A DNA stretch of 64,000 bases from Metellina segmentata (GCA_947359465.1 OX375878.1:76428416-76492415), one strand, 5' to 3'. Shown: positions 1-12,139, counted from the stretch's first letter. Notes: generated by a model from the letters alone, not told the origin. Numbers and translations: made by a program.

Positions 1-901
1 GTTGTAGCGCTGCAATTCAGTAATGTGTTTGTGAAGAATTTATTCACACTTTTTTCATCGTCAACCCATCGCTTGAAAATTTTAAATGGTGTAAACATTC
101 CGTCTCAGTAAAAAGAGTTTCTAATACAAGATGGTCAGCAAGAGCAGATGCTGTATTAACTATGAAACTTGGTTTCACCCATATAAAAGAGGCTTTAACT
201 GAAATATGTAATTCGGAAGAAGAAAAAAAGTTACTATAGTGGAGGCGACTTCGCTTCTGTAGAAAATGGACAAATATGAAATCGCCCTAATGACAGTTAT
301 TTGGAATACTATTTTACAAATAATAAATGCTTCTAGCTAATCACTGCAATCAGTGTGCAATGCGAACTATTGAGAAAGAATCTATCCTACTGAAGGGTCA
401 TTAGAAAATTTTATAAATAACTTCAGAGAAAAATTTGAAAAAGAGGTAACTGATTTATCAGGGCTATCTTTTAACGTGGAAGATTGAAAACCTCGCAGAC
501 AAAAAAAAAAGATAAAATGTTTTTGGATGAATACAAAAAAGTCGGACATGTGAATTTACAATAAGAAAAAATTCCAGAGTCAATTCATTTTGTGTCATAT
601 GTGATTACACCAAGGCAGAATTATTTCAAAGAACTCAGACGTATGAAGTTGTAGTGGAGCCTTTTCGAATATTTTTGTTATTGGGATTTATCAATAGAAG
701 GAAAGAACAAACAAAGAATTTTTTTTAACAATTCACTTATCTAATACGTCAGTAGAAAGATCGTTTTCTGTTTTAAAACGTGAAAAAAATTATTTAAGGA
801 GCATTATGGGAGAAGAAAGATTAAATACTATGGCCATTCTGTATATAAAGCAAGAATTTTTAAATCGAATTGACACTGCCAAAATAATTGACGAATTTTA
901 A
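1..901 (+). pseudogene. hAT transposase remnant (C-terminal dimerisation domain)
   Basis: Decayed coding sequence with several stops and frame shifts. Near 110-215 one frame reads like the TRWSARADAV block of ZMYM1-like hAT transposases, followed by LGFTHIKEAL. From about 727 to 901 an uninterrupted frame encodes the hAT C-terminal dimerisation region, including SNTSVERSFSVLKR, NYLRSIMGEERLN and a final stop. The pattern SxERSFSxLKRxKxYLRSxMGxERL is diagnostic for this family. The element cannot make an intact transposase. Confidence 0.75.
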
Positions 902-1020
902 GAAATAAGCAAGACGGAAAATCATGTAAAAAATGTTGTTTTGATAAATTTATCTAATGTCTTATGGTATGACATTTTTGATTACTTTGTTTTTGTAAAT
1001 AACTTAGTGAGAGTTTTTTT

Positions 1021-1032
1021 TTTTTTTTTTTC
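1021..1032. repeat. Homopolymer T tract in the hAT tail
   Basis: A T-rich run, within a longer T stretch starting at 1014, in the non-coding 3' tail of the hAT element. Confidence 0.6.
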
Positions 1033-1171
1033 TTGAAAATGTTTTTTCTAAATTTAGTTTGAGGGCACCGAAATTTTACCGCATGGGCTTGGGGCCCCCA
1101 CTTGACTTGATCCGCCACTGACTTTTATACTTTAAAATCACTCTCCTGAAAAATCACGTTTTTTGAAATGC

Positions 1172-2395
1172 AAGATGCAATCCCCTTCCCTTTTCAAAGT
1201 CACTGTTGAATCACGTTCCAGGAAGTCTGAAAAGAATATATTTGTTTCTTGTCCCCATCCCTCGGACATTCAGAAACAAACATGGTTACCAACATTTAAG
1301 ATGAACGAAAGGTAGCCAAGAGGAGAGTGGTTTTCATCGCCAAGGCGCCCATTCAGAAGGGCAACCTTCCCGGTGGCAACACGTGTCCTCAATTCCTATC
1401 CATGCTTTCCCTATGGGAGTGCTCCCCTCCCCCCGCCTTCTCTCGAGAATCTGGCGAGGAAGGACTTGGCGCGTTTGATTCACAAAAAGCGATAAATGAT
1501 TCAAAACAGGAATGACTAGATGCTTGGGCTCGGGGTTAAAGGTCAAAATGAGGTAAAATTTATGTCCTTTAGTTTTGTGTACGTGATGTCACTGAATTGG
1601 TACAACACAAGGTATATTGGGTTGATGAAAGCTTAAATTAAGGCCCATTGCTAACGAATTTGATTTGGTTTGTCATTACATTTTTGACACACGATAGCTT
1701 ATTAGACCGGGACCTCCAGTTAAAAGTAGATTTTCTGAACCCCCCTACGAACATCTTCGTAGGGATTCGAACTCAGAGCCTGTTGTGAACCAGAGACACT
1801 GACACAATAGCGAAATGATTGAAAGTATTATGATATTCTTGGAAAATTCATGTGAATGCTTCAATTTAGAAATGAGCTTCTTTGTAGAAGAGACATGTAA
1901 ACGAGGCTAATTAGACAAGGATCCAAAGTGGATTTCAAACCACGGCAAACATTAATGTCAAAGCGGGATTCGAACCCAGAGCTTGCTGAACCAAAGGCCA
2001 TAGCACCGTCCCCTCGGCTGCCACAACCAGCTGTTTTAATTAACGCCTTTATAAAACTACAGATACATAACGAAAAAAATTATTATTATTCTAAAAACTG
2101 GTAAAGTTTTTTTACACGAATTATGTGTTAATACATATTCTCTACATATAAAGAAGAATTGGCAAACACAGAAGAGAGACAAATGTACACCGCTTGACCA
2201 ATCAAAATCAATCCATATCTAATTTGGTACACATATCATTTAGAGCCATACGGGTAGCCTAGTCTACATATTAACCCCTTTCTATTTGGCCTACTTGAAC
2301 AGAGGTGGCTAAAAACAATTCATAATCCCATAGGAATAGCATTGAATATTATTACTATTGCGGTAGGCAACTCAGATTATTTTACCAATATTACT
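1172..2395 (+). repeat. Large inverted repeat, left arm
   Basis: The reverse complement of this segment recurs at about 5238-7295. The outer 340 bases (1172-1515 against 6952-7295) are nearly identical. The inner part matches in blocks with more divergence: 1555-1625, 1640-1830, 1830-1905, and 2265-2395. The arm contains tRNA-like stretches with B-box-like sequence on the minus strand near 1765-1800 and 1965-2030, so it includes or has absorbed SINE-like heads. The 62-codon open frame at 1327-1515 has an identical counterpart in the other arm but resembles no protein I know and is probably chance. Confidence 0.75.
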
Positions 2396-2514
2396 CGAAT
2401 TTCAAGCTATCAATAATTTATAAATATTTGACTAATGGTACGAAATGATTTAAAACATTAAATTTTGATTTACCTACATTTTGTTAGCAAACGAGTCTAT
2501 CTAACGCGAAAATC

Positions 2515-2650
2515 TCAGCTCAGGTGTTGCCTCTTCATCTGACCATGTTTCAAAATTACGTGGTGTTGTCCTCGGACATTTCCCTTAGGGGACTGTTCCC
2601 GGACCGTCGTCAATAAACCGTTATGTTGCACTAGTAGGACGTTAATTAAA
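2515..2650 (+). repeat. SINE family A, 3' fragment
   Basis: Carries the tail of the tRNA-derived SINE seen complete at 5743-6060: CAGCTCAGGTGTTGCC, TCATCTGACC, GGTGTTGTCCTCGGA, then a GACGTTAATTAA end. The tRNA-like head is missing. Confidence 0.75.
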
Positions 2651-2789
2651 CGATATTCTACTAGAAGAAGTACACTTATAAAAACGATCCGTGTCATAGT
2701 AAAATTGTCGGAAAATCATGTGCTTGGGCTTACAGTTGATATTATTCTTTCTATGCACCAATATAAAATTATATAAACAATGTAAAGAA

Positions 2790-3010
2790 TCATAGGCACG
2801 TAATTTTGAACCACGGTCAGAAGACGGGGCAACACCTGAACTGGTACCCTACTCTCCAAACTTATACACCAACCCAACGTGAGAACTTTCGGCCAATACA
2901 GATTTAAGATGCACCAGCCGCCTCTATACCATACACTTACAAATATCCATGCCCGGACCCGGATTCGAACCAGGAACCTTCCGATGCAGAGGCTAACACA
3001 TTTAGTTGGT
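2790..3010 (-). repeat. SINE family A, reverse orientation
   Basis: Reverse-complement copy of the SINE at 5743-6060. The tRNA-like head with a B box lies near 2960-2985 (on the plus strand GGATTCGAACCAGGAACC), and the body and part of the tail extend leftward to 2790. Confidence 0.8.
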
Positions 3011-3173
3011 TCTTCAAAAAACATATTCTAAGTTAAACATAAAAAGCAAGCGAATAAAAATTTCACTTATATGCCGCGCAATTATTTATTTTTAATGTTT
3101 ATAATGCCGTGCAATAGCCATAAAACTTAAAGCTGCGATTTCTCGTCATCAACAAATTCGATTATCTTATTCG

Positions 3174-3900
3174 AACTGAATGGGGGGTTGAAAAACCAAC
3201 TCCCCCTGACTACGCATATGAATTAATGTACCATTGTTTCATTGATTACATTTATTTATTACACAAGTGAAGCATTAATTAAAATTAAGTTATGAATAGT
3301 TAATATAGAAGACAATGTTACACAACTGGGCTGTATAAGTTTTGGCAGGAAGGATATTTTACGAAATCTGAATATTGTATAGGAAACAACTATTCTTTTA
3401 TTTCTTGGTTATTAATATTTATACAGTGCTGTTCTGTTGAGAACAGACAATTTCAAAAAAAAAAAAAACATAGCAAGAATCTATTAACTTCCAAAGTCTA
3501 GGGCGTCGCTAGTACGCCCTCGAAACAACGACCAAACTCTTCTCGAGTCTGTCAGAGTCCAGAGAGTCCTCTCTCGCAGACCCAATCCTCCCTGCAGTAA
3601 GCCTCGAAGCTCACGACCGTGGGAAAAACCCTTGGGCAGTAGTTATCCATCGTCTCAAAACTCCAAGAGGCGAGCCCCCCCCCCGTCTTTTCAGTTCTAT
3701 TTCAACAGAGGGGCAAGCCAGCCATTGTCCGACAAAGAACGATTTCAGCCGGCTAGGCGACTGGAGAAACAAAGAGGTCCCCTTTTATCACTTCGCCACA
3801 TTATATATATATATATGCAAAATTGATTTTCTCACTTGAATGGAGGGGTTAATGTTCTTTACAACGCCCCCCCCCTGATTACGCATATGTAAAGTTCATT
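3174..3900. other. No gene seen; simple repeat-like sequence
   Basis: AT-rich sequence with short GC-rich islands. Two related motifs ending in TACGCATATG occur near 3180-3225 and 3840-3890, each preceded by GGGG-rich and CCCC-rich runs, so these may be ends of one low-copy repeat. A 64-codon frame at 3632-3826 has no recognisable similarity. Confidence 0.35.
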
Positions 3901-3947
3901 AACTAATTTGTATACACCATTTGTTACTCTTCTGGGATCATTATCAC

Positions 3948-4747
3948 TAGGGCAACTTTTTTGTTGCAGTAAAAATGGGAAAAGTTGCATTTGTCATTCC
4001 CTAAAGTTGCATTTATGGAAATAAAGTTGCATTTATTTTTGATACACTAAATTCTAAAATAAATTATTCGTAAAAAATGAAAAATATATTGACAATTTTA
4101 GTCGTGTATAACAATATTATTATACATTCTTAAATACAGACAAACATTGAATGGCCGATCCTTGGCCAGTAATTTCTTTAACATTGAAAAACTGCGCCAG
4201 CCGCATTAAAATAATGTGCTATATTATATAGCAGAAGCGCCAAATCCTTTCGCTCAACATTCAGTGGATTTTGAAACGTCATATCTACAAGGCGAACAGC
4301 ATATTTATGATTGACACTCACCTCGCAAACTCTGCAGTCGATTAAGCAAGTTTTCTCTGCATTATCAAGGGTGCCAACTGATGTGTTAAAAGTACTTCTT
4401 GCCATTTCACTTTTGTCTGTTAGGACAAACAGCTTCTTTCCATTAACTTCTTGTTTGATCGCAATACTTCGGCGTTCGCAAGATCAGACACACGTGATCG
4501 AATATTTGGTTCAGAGGGCAAAAAATAAAATAGTAACTTCATATTAATTAATTTTAAGCTAAATTTTAAAAAGTTGCAGGTGGTTGCATGTATGCAAAAA
4601 GTTCCATTTATGCAGAAAGTTGCATTTATGTTGCGGTTATAACTCACTTACAATACACCCCATGAAGGAGGAATTTTTGTTTTAGCATTTTACATGCAGC
4701 TTAGAACGTGTGAAAAAAAGTTGCATTTGTTGCAAAAAGTTGCCCTA
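3948..4747. mobile_element. Non-autonomous hAT-type element with perfect 8-bp target duplication
   Basis: Exactly 800 bp, beginning TAGGGCAACTTTTT and ending AAAAAGTTGCCCTA, a perfect terminal inverted repeat. It is flanked on both sides by the identical octamer ATTATCAC (3940-3947 and 4748-4755). Subterminal copies of AAAGTTGCATTTA occur several times at both ends (about 3984-4035 and 4605-4735), as expected for transposase-binding repeats. An 8-bp duplication fits hAT. The minus-strand frame at 4178-4405 may be a relic of transposase or captured sequence; I do not recognise it. Confidence 0.85.
4178..4405 (-). pseudogene. Unrecognised 75-codon frame inside the 800-bp hAT element
   Basis: Open frame centred in the element, with two short blocks that look protein-like (DCRVCEVSVNHKYAVRL and FQNPLNVERKDLALLL). 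It could be a leftover of the parent transposase after internal deletion. No catalytic motif is visible. Confidence 0.25.
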
Positions 4748-5224
4748 ATTATCACGGAAACTTCAACTGTACCACAAATTCTCACAACTAATGTCTTATC
4801 AACTGCTCTGTAAAAAGGTTACGTACAATTTATGAACAATCTTCAGACATATTTTGTCGAACGATAATATCAGAAATACAATTATAATGAAAGCTGTAAT
4901 GGCGCTGAACAGAAAAATTTTCTGGCAATGTTTTTTCAAGAAAATATCAATATGAGCAAAGTGTGTTTAGCATTTCTTTGGTGCCTTTGCTTGTACTAAT
5001 AAGGGTAAACAGATTATTTGTCACAATCTTCTGTTCCATCCTCAACTAGACCTTGTCGCTCCATCAAATATATTTTTGTCAAGTAATTAATAGATTTAAC
5101 TACTAGGGGAAGTTATTAATGTGCAAGGTACTTTAAAGTTGACTGTTGTTTGGATAAAAATCACTAAATATTAAACAGGGAGTACTAACGATAGAAACAC
5201 CGCTCGTAGATTTTTTCTTAGAAA

Positions 5225-5242
5225 TGTGTGTGTGTGTGTGCT
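5225..5242. repeat. (GT)n microsatellite
   Basis: A run of GT dinucleotides at the inner edge of the right arm of the large inverted repeat. Confidence 0.85.
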
Positions 5243-5742
5243 TAGTATTCTGCTGAAATAACTGAGCTGCGTACCAGCAATAGTAATAATACTCAATGCT
5301 ATTCATATGGGATTTTGAATTGTTTTTAGCCACCATTGAACAACTAGGCCAAATAGAACGGGGTTAATATGTCGCTCACTCCTTTCACCAATTTCATATC
5401 TCGAAAAACGTGATTTTTCAGGAGAGTGATTTTAAAGTTTAAAAGTAGAATAAAATGTATTAAAAATAAATATTACTTCTGCGCTCTCTGACGGCTAAAC
5501 ATTGAGCGGTGAGATATGACAATCAAACAGGAATATACTATTCTTTCAGGGCTTTCTGAATACAGGATGGATAAAAAAAAAGAGATGTGGATTGGTTTTG
5601 ATTGGTCAAATGGTGTAGATTTGACTCTCTTTATTTGCCAACTCTTCTGTATATGTATAAATTTTTAGCCAATATGTATTAACACATATTCGCTAAGCAC
5701 ATTACAAGTTTAAAAAATAATAATTTTCTTCGTAATGTATTT

Positions 5743-6060
5743 GGCCGACCAACCGGTATAGTGGTTAAGGTGTTAGACTCTAGATCGGAAGGTTCCTGGT
5801 TCGAATCCGGGTTCGGGCATGGATGTTTGTAAACGTATGGTGTAGAGGCGGCTGGTGCACCTTAAATCTGTCGTGGCCGAAAGTCCTCACGTTGGGTTGG
5901 CGTGGAAGTTTGGAGAGTGGGGTGCCAGCTCAGGTGTTGCTTCGTCATCTGACCGTGGTTCAAAATTACGAGGTGTTGTCCTCGGATCTTTCCCTAAAGG
6001 GACTGATCCCGGACCGTCGTCAATAGCCCGTTGTGTTGCTCTAGTACGACGTTAACCAAA
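5743..6060 (+). repeat. SINE family A, full-length tRNA-derived copy
   Basis: Best copy in the window. The head resembles a tRNA: A-box-like TATAGTGGTTAAGGTG, then a strong B box in GGTTCGAATCC. A body follows (GGCTGGTGCACC, CCTCACGTTGGG, GAGTGGGGTGCCAGCTCAGG), then a tail ending CTAGTACGACGTTAACC. Such elements use RNA polymerase III promoters and move by LINE machinery (family knowledge). Other copies are scattered through this window. Confidence 0.9.
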
Positions 6061-6571
6061 ATTATCATTACCTTGCTAATTAGTTTCGTTCACATGTCCC
6101 TTCTACGATGAAACTCGTTTCTAAATTGAAGCATTTACATGAGCTTTACAAGTATATCACAATACTTTCAATGATTTCGCTATTGTATCAGTGTACCGGG
6201 TTCAACAGGCTCTGAGTTCGAATCCCGGTCGAAGATGTTCGTATTTGTACGTCCCGGTCAGTTAATCTGTCGTGTGACAAACCAAGTCAAATTCGTTAGC
6301 AATGGTCAACTAGTTTTACACTCTTCTCTTTCTTGTTACTAAACTCTCAATTTTCAGCGTATGAGTTACGTATACCGAGAACTGCACAAAAAATTGATAA
6401 TATTTATGGTTGAGTTTTTACGAATTCATTTGAGCAAACGAATTCTTGTGCTCAGCTTAATTTAAGCTTTCAGCAACCCAATATACCTTGTGTTGTACCA
6501 ATTCAGTGACATCACGTACACAAAAGTAAAGGACATAAATTTTACCTCATTTTGACAAAAAGAAATTTTTA

Positions 6572-6943
6572 TTAACAGATGCCGATGCAGCTATTGGAGT
6601 AAATTTTTTGGTTTAGTACGTTTTCCTCTTCATCAGTTTTTCCTAAACTAAAAACTAAGTCATTTTTTATCAGAAATACCAAATTCCCACCCGGTTCAAA
6701 GATATTCACCCATTCCACTGTCAAGTGTGTGTCAAAATTAACGGAATACATTTTATACAATACGACGAGTATTTTCAGAGAGCAAAAGGATAAATATTTG
6801 TTCGTCATTATCCTTCTAAAACGAAGCAAATTCAGGCCGTTGTGCGCTACGTGAAAACCATCTGGACTTGAGATCTTCCCGGGATAGATATGCGAAAATT
6901 TACTTGAGGAAATTACGACCGCAAACTTTAGCCCCGAGACCAA
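6572..6943 (-). other. Unrecognised 123-codon open frame in the right inverted-repeat arm
   Basis: Longest open frame of the repeat field. It lies in a block absent from the left arm, where the flanking sequences are directly joined near 1537-1550. Composition is protein-like (blocks such as PGKISSPDGFHVAHNGLN and VEWVNIFEPGGNLVF) but I recognise no domain. It may be a fragment of the element's own gene or chance. Confidence 0.25.
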
Positions 6944-7460
6944 GCATCTAGTCAGTCGTGTTTTGAATCATTTATCGCTTTTTGTGAATCAAACGCGCCA
7001 AGTCCTTCCTCGCCAGATTCTCGAGAGAAGGCGGGGGGAGGGGAGCACTCCCATAGGGAAAGCATGGATAGGAATTGAGGACACGTGTTGCCACCGGGAA
7101 GGTTGCCCTTCTGAATGGGCGCCTTGGCGATGAAAACCACTCTCCTCTTGGCTACCTTTCGTTCATCTTAAATGTTGGTAACCATGTTTGTTTCTGAATG
7201 TCCGAGGGATGGGGACAAGAAACAAATATATTCTTTTCAGACTTCCTGGAACGTGATTCAACAGTGACTTTGAAAAGGGAAGGGGATTGCATCTTCGGCA
7301 TCCGAGGAAAATAGAGAATGCTCAATTTGATAAGACAATTAGTTTGAATTAGTTAGTTACCATCATTATGAGAGAATGAAACATTAAATCTATACGATAT
7401 TCATGATAAATTTCTTTGGGAACGAAACATTTATTTAGTGCAAACTCCATGCAGCGTTGG

Positions 7461-7622
7461 GGACCGCGGAAACCCAGTTGGTAGAGTCACGGATTAGCAA
7501 CCAGAGTCGCGAGTTCGAGACTCGATCCAATCAATGACCGTAGTTGAAGTGGGGGCTAGTGCACATGAAACAGTCCTGACTTCAAAGGTCCTCACATTGG
7601 TGTGGTATGGACATTAGGAGTA
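7461..7622 (+). repeat. tRNA-derived SINE copy, head and body
   Basis: tRNA-like head with an A-box-like TTGGTAGAGTCACGG and a B-box-like GAGTTCGAGACTCG, followed by a diverged family A body (GGGGGCTAGTGCAC, GTCCTCACATTGG). The tail is missing. Confidence 0.65.
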
Positions 7623-8094
7623 GGCCGAGTTCACTTACAAAATTGAAGTTATGCAAAATTAAATGTTTTTTAACCTTTACACATAATTTAAAGATTAATA
7701 AAATTTTGATATTTTGGGAAAAAAATAACCTTTTAACATTGGAATTGGATAAGGTGTTGGAAAATCAACTCAGTATAAAAAATAGATGTATCCTATTTTT
7801 CTATAAAATCTGGTTTCAAATATTTCCACTCTTTCACTATTTGAACACTTCAAAGGTCCAGAACTTGAACGGGATATCACGATGCTATTCGATCTTTAGT
7901 GCTTCGGAACGGGCACGTATGTCTGAGTTAAATATTCTTTCTGAGAACAATTTCTTTCCTTGTACAGTCAGCCAATTAAAAACATTAAGTTGTGGCATTT
8001 TTTTTTTACAATGAATAGTTTCAATTTCTTCGATTTTTTGGAAAAACATAATAGCTTAAATCAAATGGTTTTTTCACAATGTTGTACTCGGTGC

Positions 8095-8520
8095 TTTGGC
8101 TCAACAAGCTCTGGATTCGAATCCCGCTTTGACATGAGTGTTCGCCGTGGTTTGGATTCTTGTCTAATTAGTTTCGTTTACATGTCTCTTCTACGATGAA
8201 GCTCATTTCTAAATTGAAGCAATCACATGAATTTTCCAAGAGTATCAAATTACTTTCAATGATTTCGCTATTGTGTCTGTGTCCTTGGTTCACAACAGGC
8301 TCCGAGTTCGAATCCCTACGAAGATGTTCGTAGGGGGTTCGGAATCCTCTTTTAGCTGTAGGTCCCGGTCTAATAAGCTCTTGCGTGGTAAAAACTGTAG
8401 TGAAGAACCAAATCGAATTCGCTAGGAATTGACCTTAATTTAGCTTTAAGCAACCCATCACGAACACAAAAGTAAAACTACAAATTTTACCTCAATTTGC
8501 CAAAAAGGAATTTTAATTAC
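8095..8520 (-). repeat. Third partial copy of the inverted-repeat element
   Basis: Matches the interior of the large inverted repeat in the orientation of its right arm: TGAAGCTCATTTCTAAATTG, TTTCAATGATTTCGCTATTG, then a tRNA-like GAGTTCGAATCC block and a segment ending near TTTTACCTCAATTTGCC. The element behind the two arms is therefore multicopy. Confidence 0.65.
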
Positions 8521-8535
8521 ATTGATAATATCATT

Positions 8536-8575
8536 AACTAGCAGAAATACCCGGCTTTGCTCGGGTTGACTTAAT
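8536..8575. repeat. Repeat terminus with CCCGGCTTTGCTCGGG palindrome
   Basis: Contains the near-palindrome ACCCGGCTTTGCTCGGGTT. Similar CCGG-N-TTGC-N-CGGG motifs mark the ends of dispersed repeats in many arthropod genomes. The extent of the repeat to the right is not clear. Confidence 0.3.
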
Positions 8576-11500
8576 AATAACTTGATTGAAAAATCATCAA
8601 TTATTTTTCATAAAAGAATGTTAACATCATTTAAAAGTTAACAGGAAAAAAAAAAATTCCATTTGAACTTCTCCCTTGCTTCTACAATTTACTTCGGACG
8701 CAAATATACATACATGTTGTATCCATCCATATAATCCATTTCATGTTCGTTGTACTTCTGCTGAAAGTTTTTTCTTTAATGTGACTGACTTTCTAATTTG
8801 CTTCTGACATGAATTGTTCAAAATACTTTATGTAACTGTCATTGTAAATGTATTTGACGAGTCCACAACAAATTGAATTGTACACCATGCTGTACATACA
8901 TTTTTTTTTTTACTCTGGAAATAAATAAGAAAACTTCTTCAACAACTCAAATGTTTTCTTGACCAGCTTGTGGTTTAAACTATGGTCAGGTAAGCTAATT
9001 TTTATTTCAAACTCCAGGAACTTTTTTGCAAGAAAAACAAAAAACATTTGAGTTGTGTTTATGTTAAAGCATTTTTTTTTAAATTTTTTACTTTGATCAA
9101 TATGTAGTGGTTTAAGAATTTTTTACTCAGGTGAATCACCATCCAAATAGTCTTGCTTTATGCAATAACCTTGGTATAAAACTAGAGAACTTGGGCATCA
9201 TTTGCCTTGAGCTGAGCTCAACTGCTCTCTCTCATGATAAATAGAGAAACCTGTGAAGCTACCACAAGTATTGAATACTATAGAAGTATTAGATGGAAAA
9301 GGACATTTCACTCCGAGGGAAATAAAATCGATAGAATGGAAAAACTACATGTCATTCAAAGGACCAGTCATTCGTTTTAGGATTGGGTTTAAACGGTAAA
9401 GATGTAATTTCCCTCGAAGATATGTAGGAAATACCTTTTAAGGTATATAAATGTGAAATGGATTTCCTGGTTGGATATTACCAAGACCTGGTAAAATAAA
9501 GCAATGGGGGAACGTTGTGTTCTTATTACTCAGATGAATATTGTTGTTTACATTATGTATTACCAGGATATGTAAGATATACAGGAATGCACTGTTATTC
9601 ATTTACACATGTATGATAACTGATAGATTTGTTGTAAATAATAAATGTATTTAGTTTTGATATTCTAATAAGGTGTCCCTTATTATATTTAAAAATACAC
9701 ACATTTTTAAAAGCAAAACATCAAGAATAGTGTGAATTCATTTTCTACATTGGAGTTTGGTTGACAAGTATTATTTACTCAAACAAAATTTTGTATGAAT
9801 ATAATATTAAAAAAAAACTTGACTGATTTAAAACAGGGTTGTTAAAGTATTTCGAAAAAACATGCCTGATTAGATATTAACGCAGCCAAAAAGTAATTCC
9901 ATTGGAATAGGATATTTCAAATAAATCACAAACTCCAACAGAATTTACCATTTAGCAAACACAAATCTATTAAAGAATAACACAATCCATGTTTAAAACT
10001 CTTCATCTCAACATGTTCAATTAAAGAAAAACAAAATTGCACGCCCATCAGATACATGTCTCACCCAAATTGGATGAAAGAATTTTGAACGCTAAAACAA
10101 AAGCATCCATAATAGCGTATTTTGAACAAATACACTCTAAATGAAGCATATTCATATTCAAAAGCCTAAATTCCTATAAAAACTAACGTATAAAAAATGT
10201 AGAGAAAAGGGTATAACATTGTATTAGTATATAAAATTTTAACTTTAATGTTTTAGTATAATTTTTTAAGAGAAACTAACTTTGTAGTCAACACAAGAAA
10301 TAAAAAAAGGTATTGTAAACAACAGGTATATATATATATTACATTGTTTAAAACTCTTCATCTCAACATGCTAAATTATAACAGGGAAAACAATTTTAAA
10401 CAAGAATACGAAAAACATTGGCTCAATTAATTGTATTTATGTACTCAAGTGCATTCAGAATAGTATTTAGCTTTGCACTTCCTACTATTGGCAAAACAAA
10501 ACTTTGCTTTGAATGACACTTTCTAATCGCACAGTACTTCAAAACCAGAATTACTAAATTTAACCACAAAAATTACGTATTCTTAGAACTGCTCGAGATG
10601 TTTACAGTTAATTACGTCAACTACCATAAAAAGTACAAATGTTAAATAAAAACATGAAAATCAATGCACATGCGACACTTTTTGCATTTTGTCTTGCATC
10701 TTAAGATTGCTTTAAGTCTAAATATCATTGTTGACAGCAGGTATTTAATCAAATTGGAAGCAATTTCATTCTAGCTTCATTGAAGACAGATTTTCAATTA
10801 ATTTCATTAATTGGTAAGACACAATGTGTGATTTTTTGTTTTGAACTTTTATATATGAATCAGACCTTTTGTATGCAAAGCACTTCATTTTTTATTAATT
10901 CCATGGGAGACCAAAATTTATACTTTAAATTCAAATTAACTGGAAAAATTTCCAATTAAAAATTTCTCACTACACTTTCAAAACCTTGCAAGTCTTGATA
11001 AACATGTTTAGAAGCAATGAAACACTAATCCAAAAAATTAGATTCAAGAGATTTTGACAACAGTACACACTGAATTTTGGTACAAGCAATAATAAGTGTA
11101 TCGATTTCAGTCACCAGCACAAACACTCTACATTTGATAGTGAATATTGATCAAACTGAATTGAACTTCCTTCAAATTAAAAAATTGATTTTTAATGCTG
11201 AGTGAATGTTTTTGATACTTATAACAAAAGAGACTGTGCATAGAAACTTGAATCATAAATCTATCAATGTACTCTTGGTGCCATGTTACATATTCAGAGC
11301 ACACTCAATACTGAATAGAGTGTACATTGGAATATATACAATTGGATGTATTACTAGAACTAAGATACAATGTGCACATTTGATCGTTATCTCAAGAAAT
11401 TTGAATTTAAGTACAGATTTTGAGCCAAGACAGTAATTCAAAATTTACTGCTTTGCATACAAGTCTGGTTATTACATAAATGATAAATAACTTCAAATCT

Positions 11501-12120
11501 GACCTCAGTAAAATATTAGTATCCAGCCATTAGCTAAGGGGGTGATTCTCGCTTTTACAAATAGCTTCCACTTAATAAAAGTTATAAAAATAAAGAACAT
11601 TTTCGTTCTGACACAAAGTGACACTTGAACTCAATAACCGAAACACTATTTGAGTGGAAAATGCAAAAAGAAAACTATCTGACAAGATTTTCACAAAATA
11701 TAAACCGCCATTATGAACTGAATATCCGGTATGGTTGACACCTTTATATATAAACGTATCATGTTTATGACACTAATGAAACATTGACAACAGTCGCCTG
11801 TCACAACACAATAAATTAAAACAGAACAAATAAAATATATATACCAGGAAAAAGTCACTCGCCGAAATAATTTACACGATACACGACCACGCAAAAGCGT
11901 CAAGCAGGAATTCGGAAAAGCAACACACTAAATTAAATTGAATAAAATTCGACCGATTTGGAGGGAAAACATTCGATTCATTGCTAAAGGTTGCCATGAG
12001 ATGGAAGAAGCCAAAGAAAGATATAGCCTTCACAAGAATTAAAGGTGAATGACCAGAAGGGTGATCAAAAATCCGGTGGCAACGAAATAGCAGCGTCACG
12101 ACTTCCTGAAATGCGTATCT
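8576..12120. other. AT-rich stretch without recognisable gene
   Basis: About 3.5 kb of low-GC sequence. Open frames are short (at most 99 codons, at 11872-12171 on the minus strand) and resemble nothing I know. From about 11680 to 12120 the GC content rises. This could be a promoter or an untranslated exon, but no core promoter element is convincing. Confidence 0.3.
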
Positions 12121-12139
12121 CCCCATCGTGACACCGGAA

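Larger units (their letters stand above)
1..1120 (+). mobile_element. hAT transposon, 3' part only
   Basis: The right end of a hAT-superfamily DNA transposon; its left end lies outside the window. Transposase remains run to a stop at 899-901. An AT-rich tail follows, and the segment ends at 1120 in TTGATCCGCCACTG. Read inward, this is CAGTGGCGGATCAA, the typical CAGTGGCGGAT terminal inverted repeat of many animal hAT elements. The sequence right after it belongs to another repeat. Terminus recognised from family knowledge; the partner terminus and target duplication cannot be seen. Confidence 0.7.
5238..7295 (-). repeat. Large inverted repeat, right arm
   Basis: Reverse-complement partner of 1172-2395. 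It is about 830 bp longer than the left arm because it contains extra blocks: a complete SINE (5743-6060), a stretch near 5395-5735, and a segment around 6560-6940 holding a 123-codon frame. The outer end (6952-7295) is almost identical to 1172-1515. The block at 5400-5440 is complementary to 1124-1166, just outside the left arm, so the two arms have been rearranged relative to each other. Confidence 0.75.

Noticed and set aside
1327..1515. Small conserved protein, since the same 60 residues are encoded at 6952-7140
   Set aside because: The identity comes from the near-identical inverted repeat at DNA level, not from protein selection.
5743..5820. Functional tRNA gene
   Set aside because: It has A and B boxes but the arms do not pair well, and it is continuous with a SINE body repeated many times in the window.
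5823..6055. Open frames of 66-67 codons on the plus strand
   Set aside because: They lie wholly inside a SINE.
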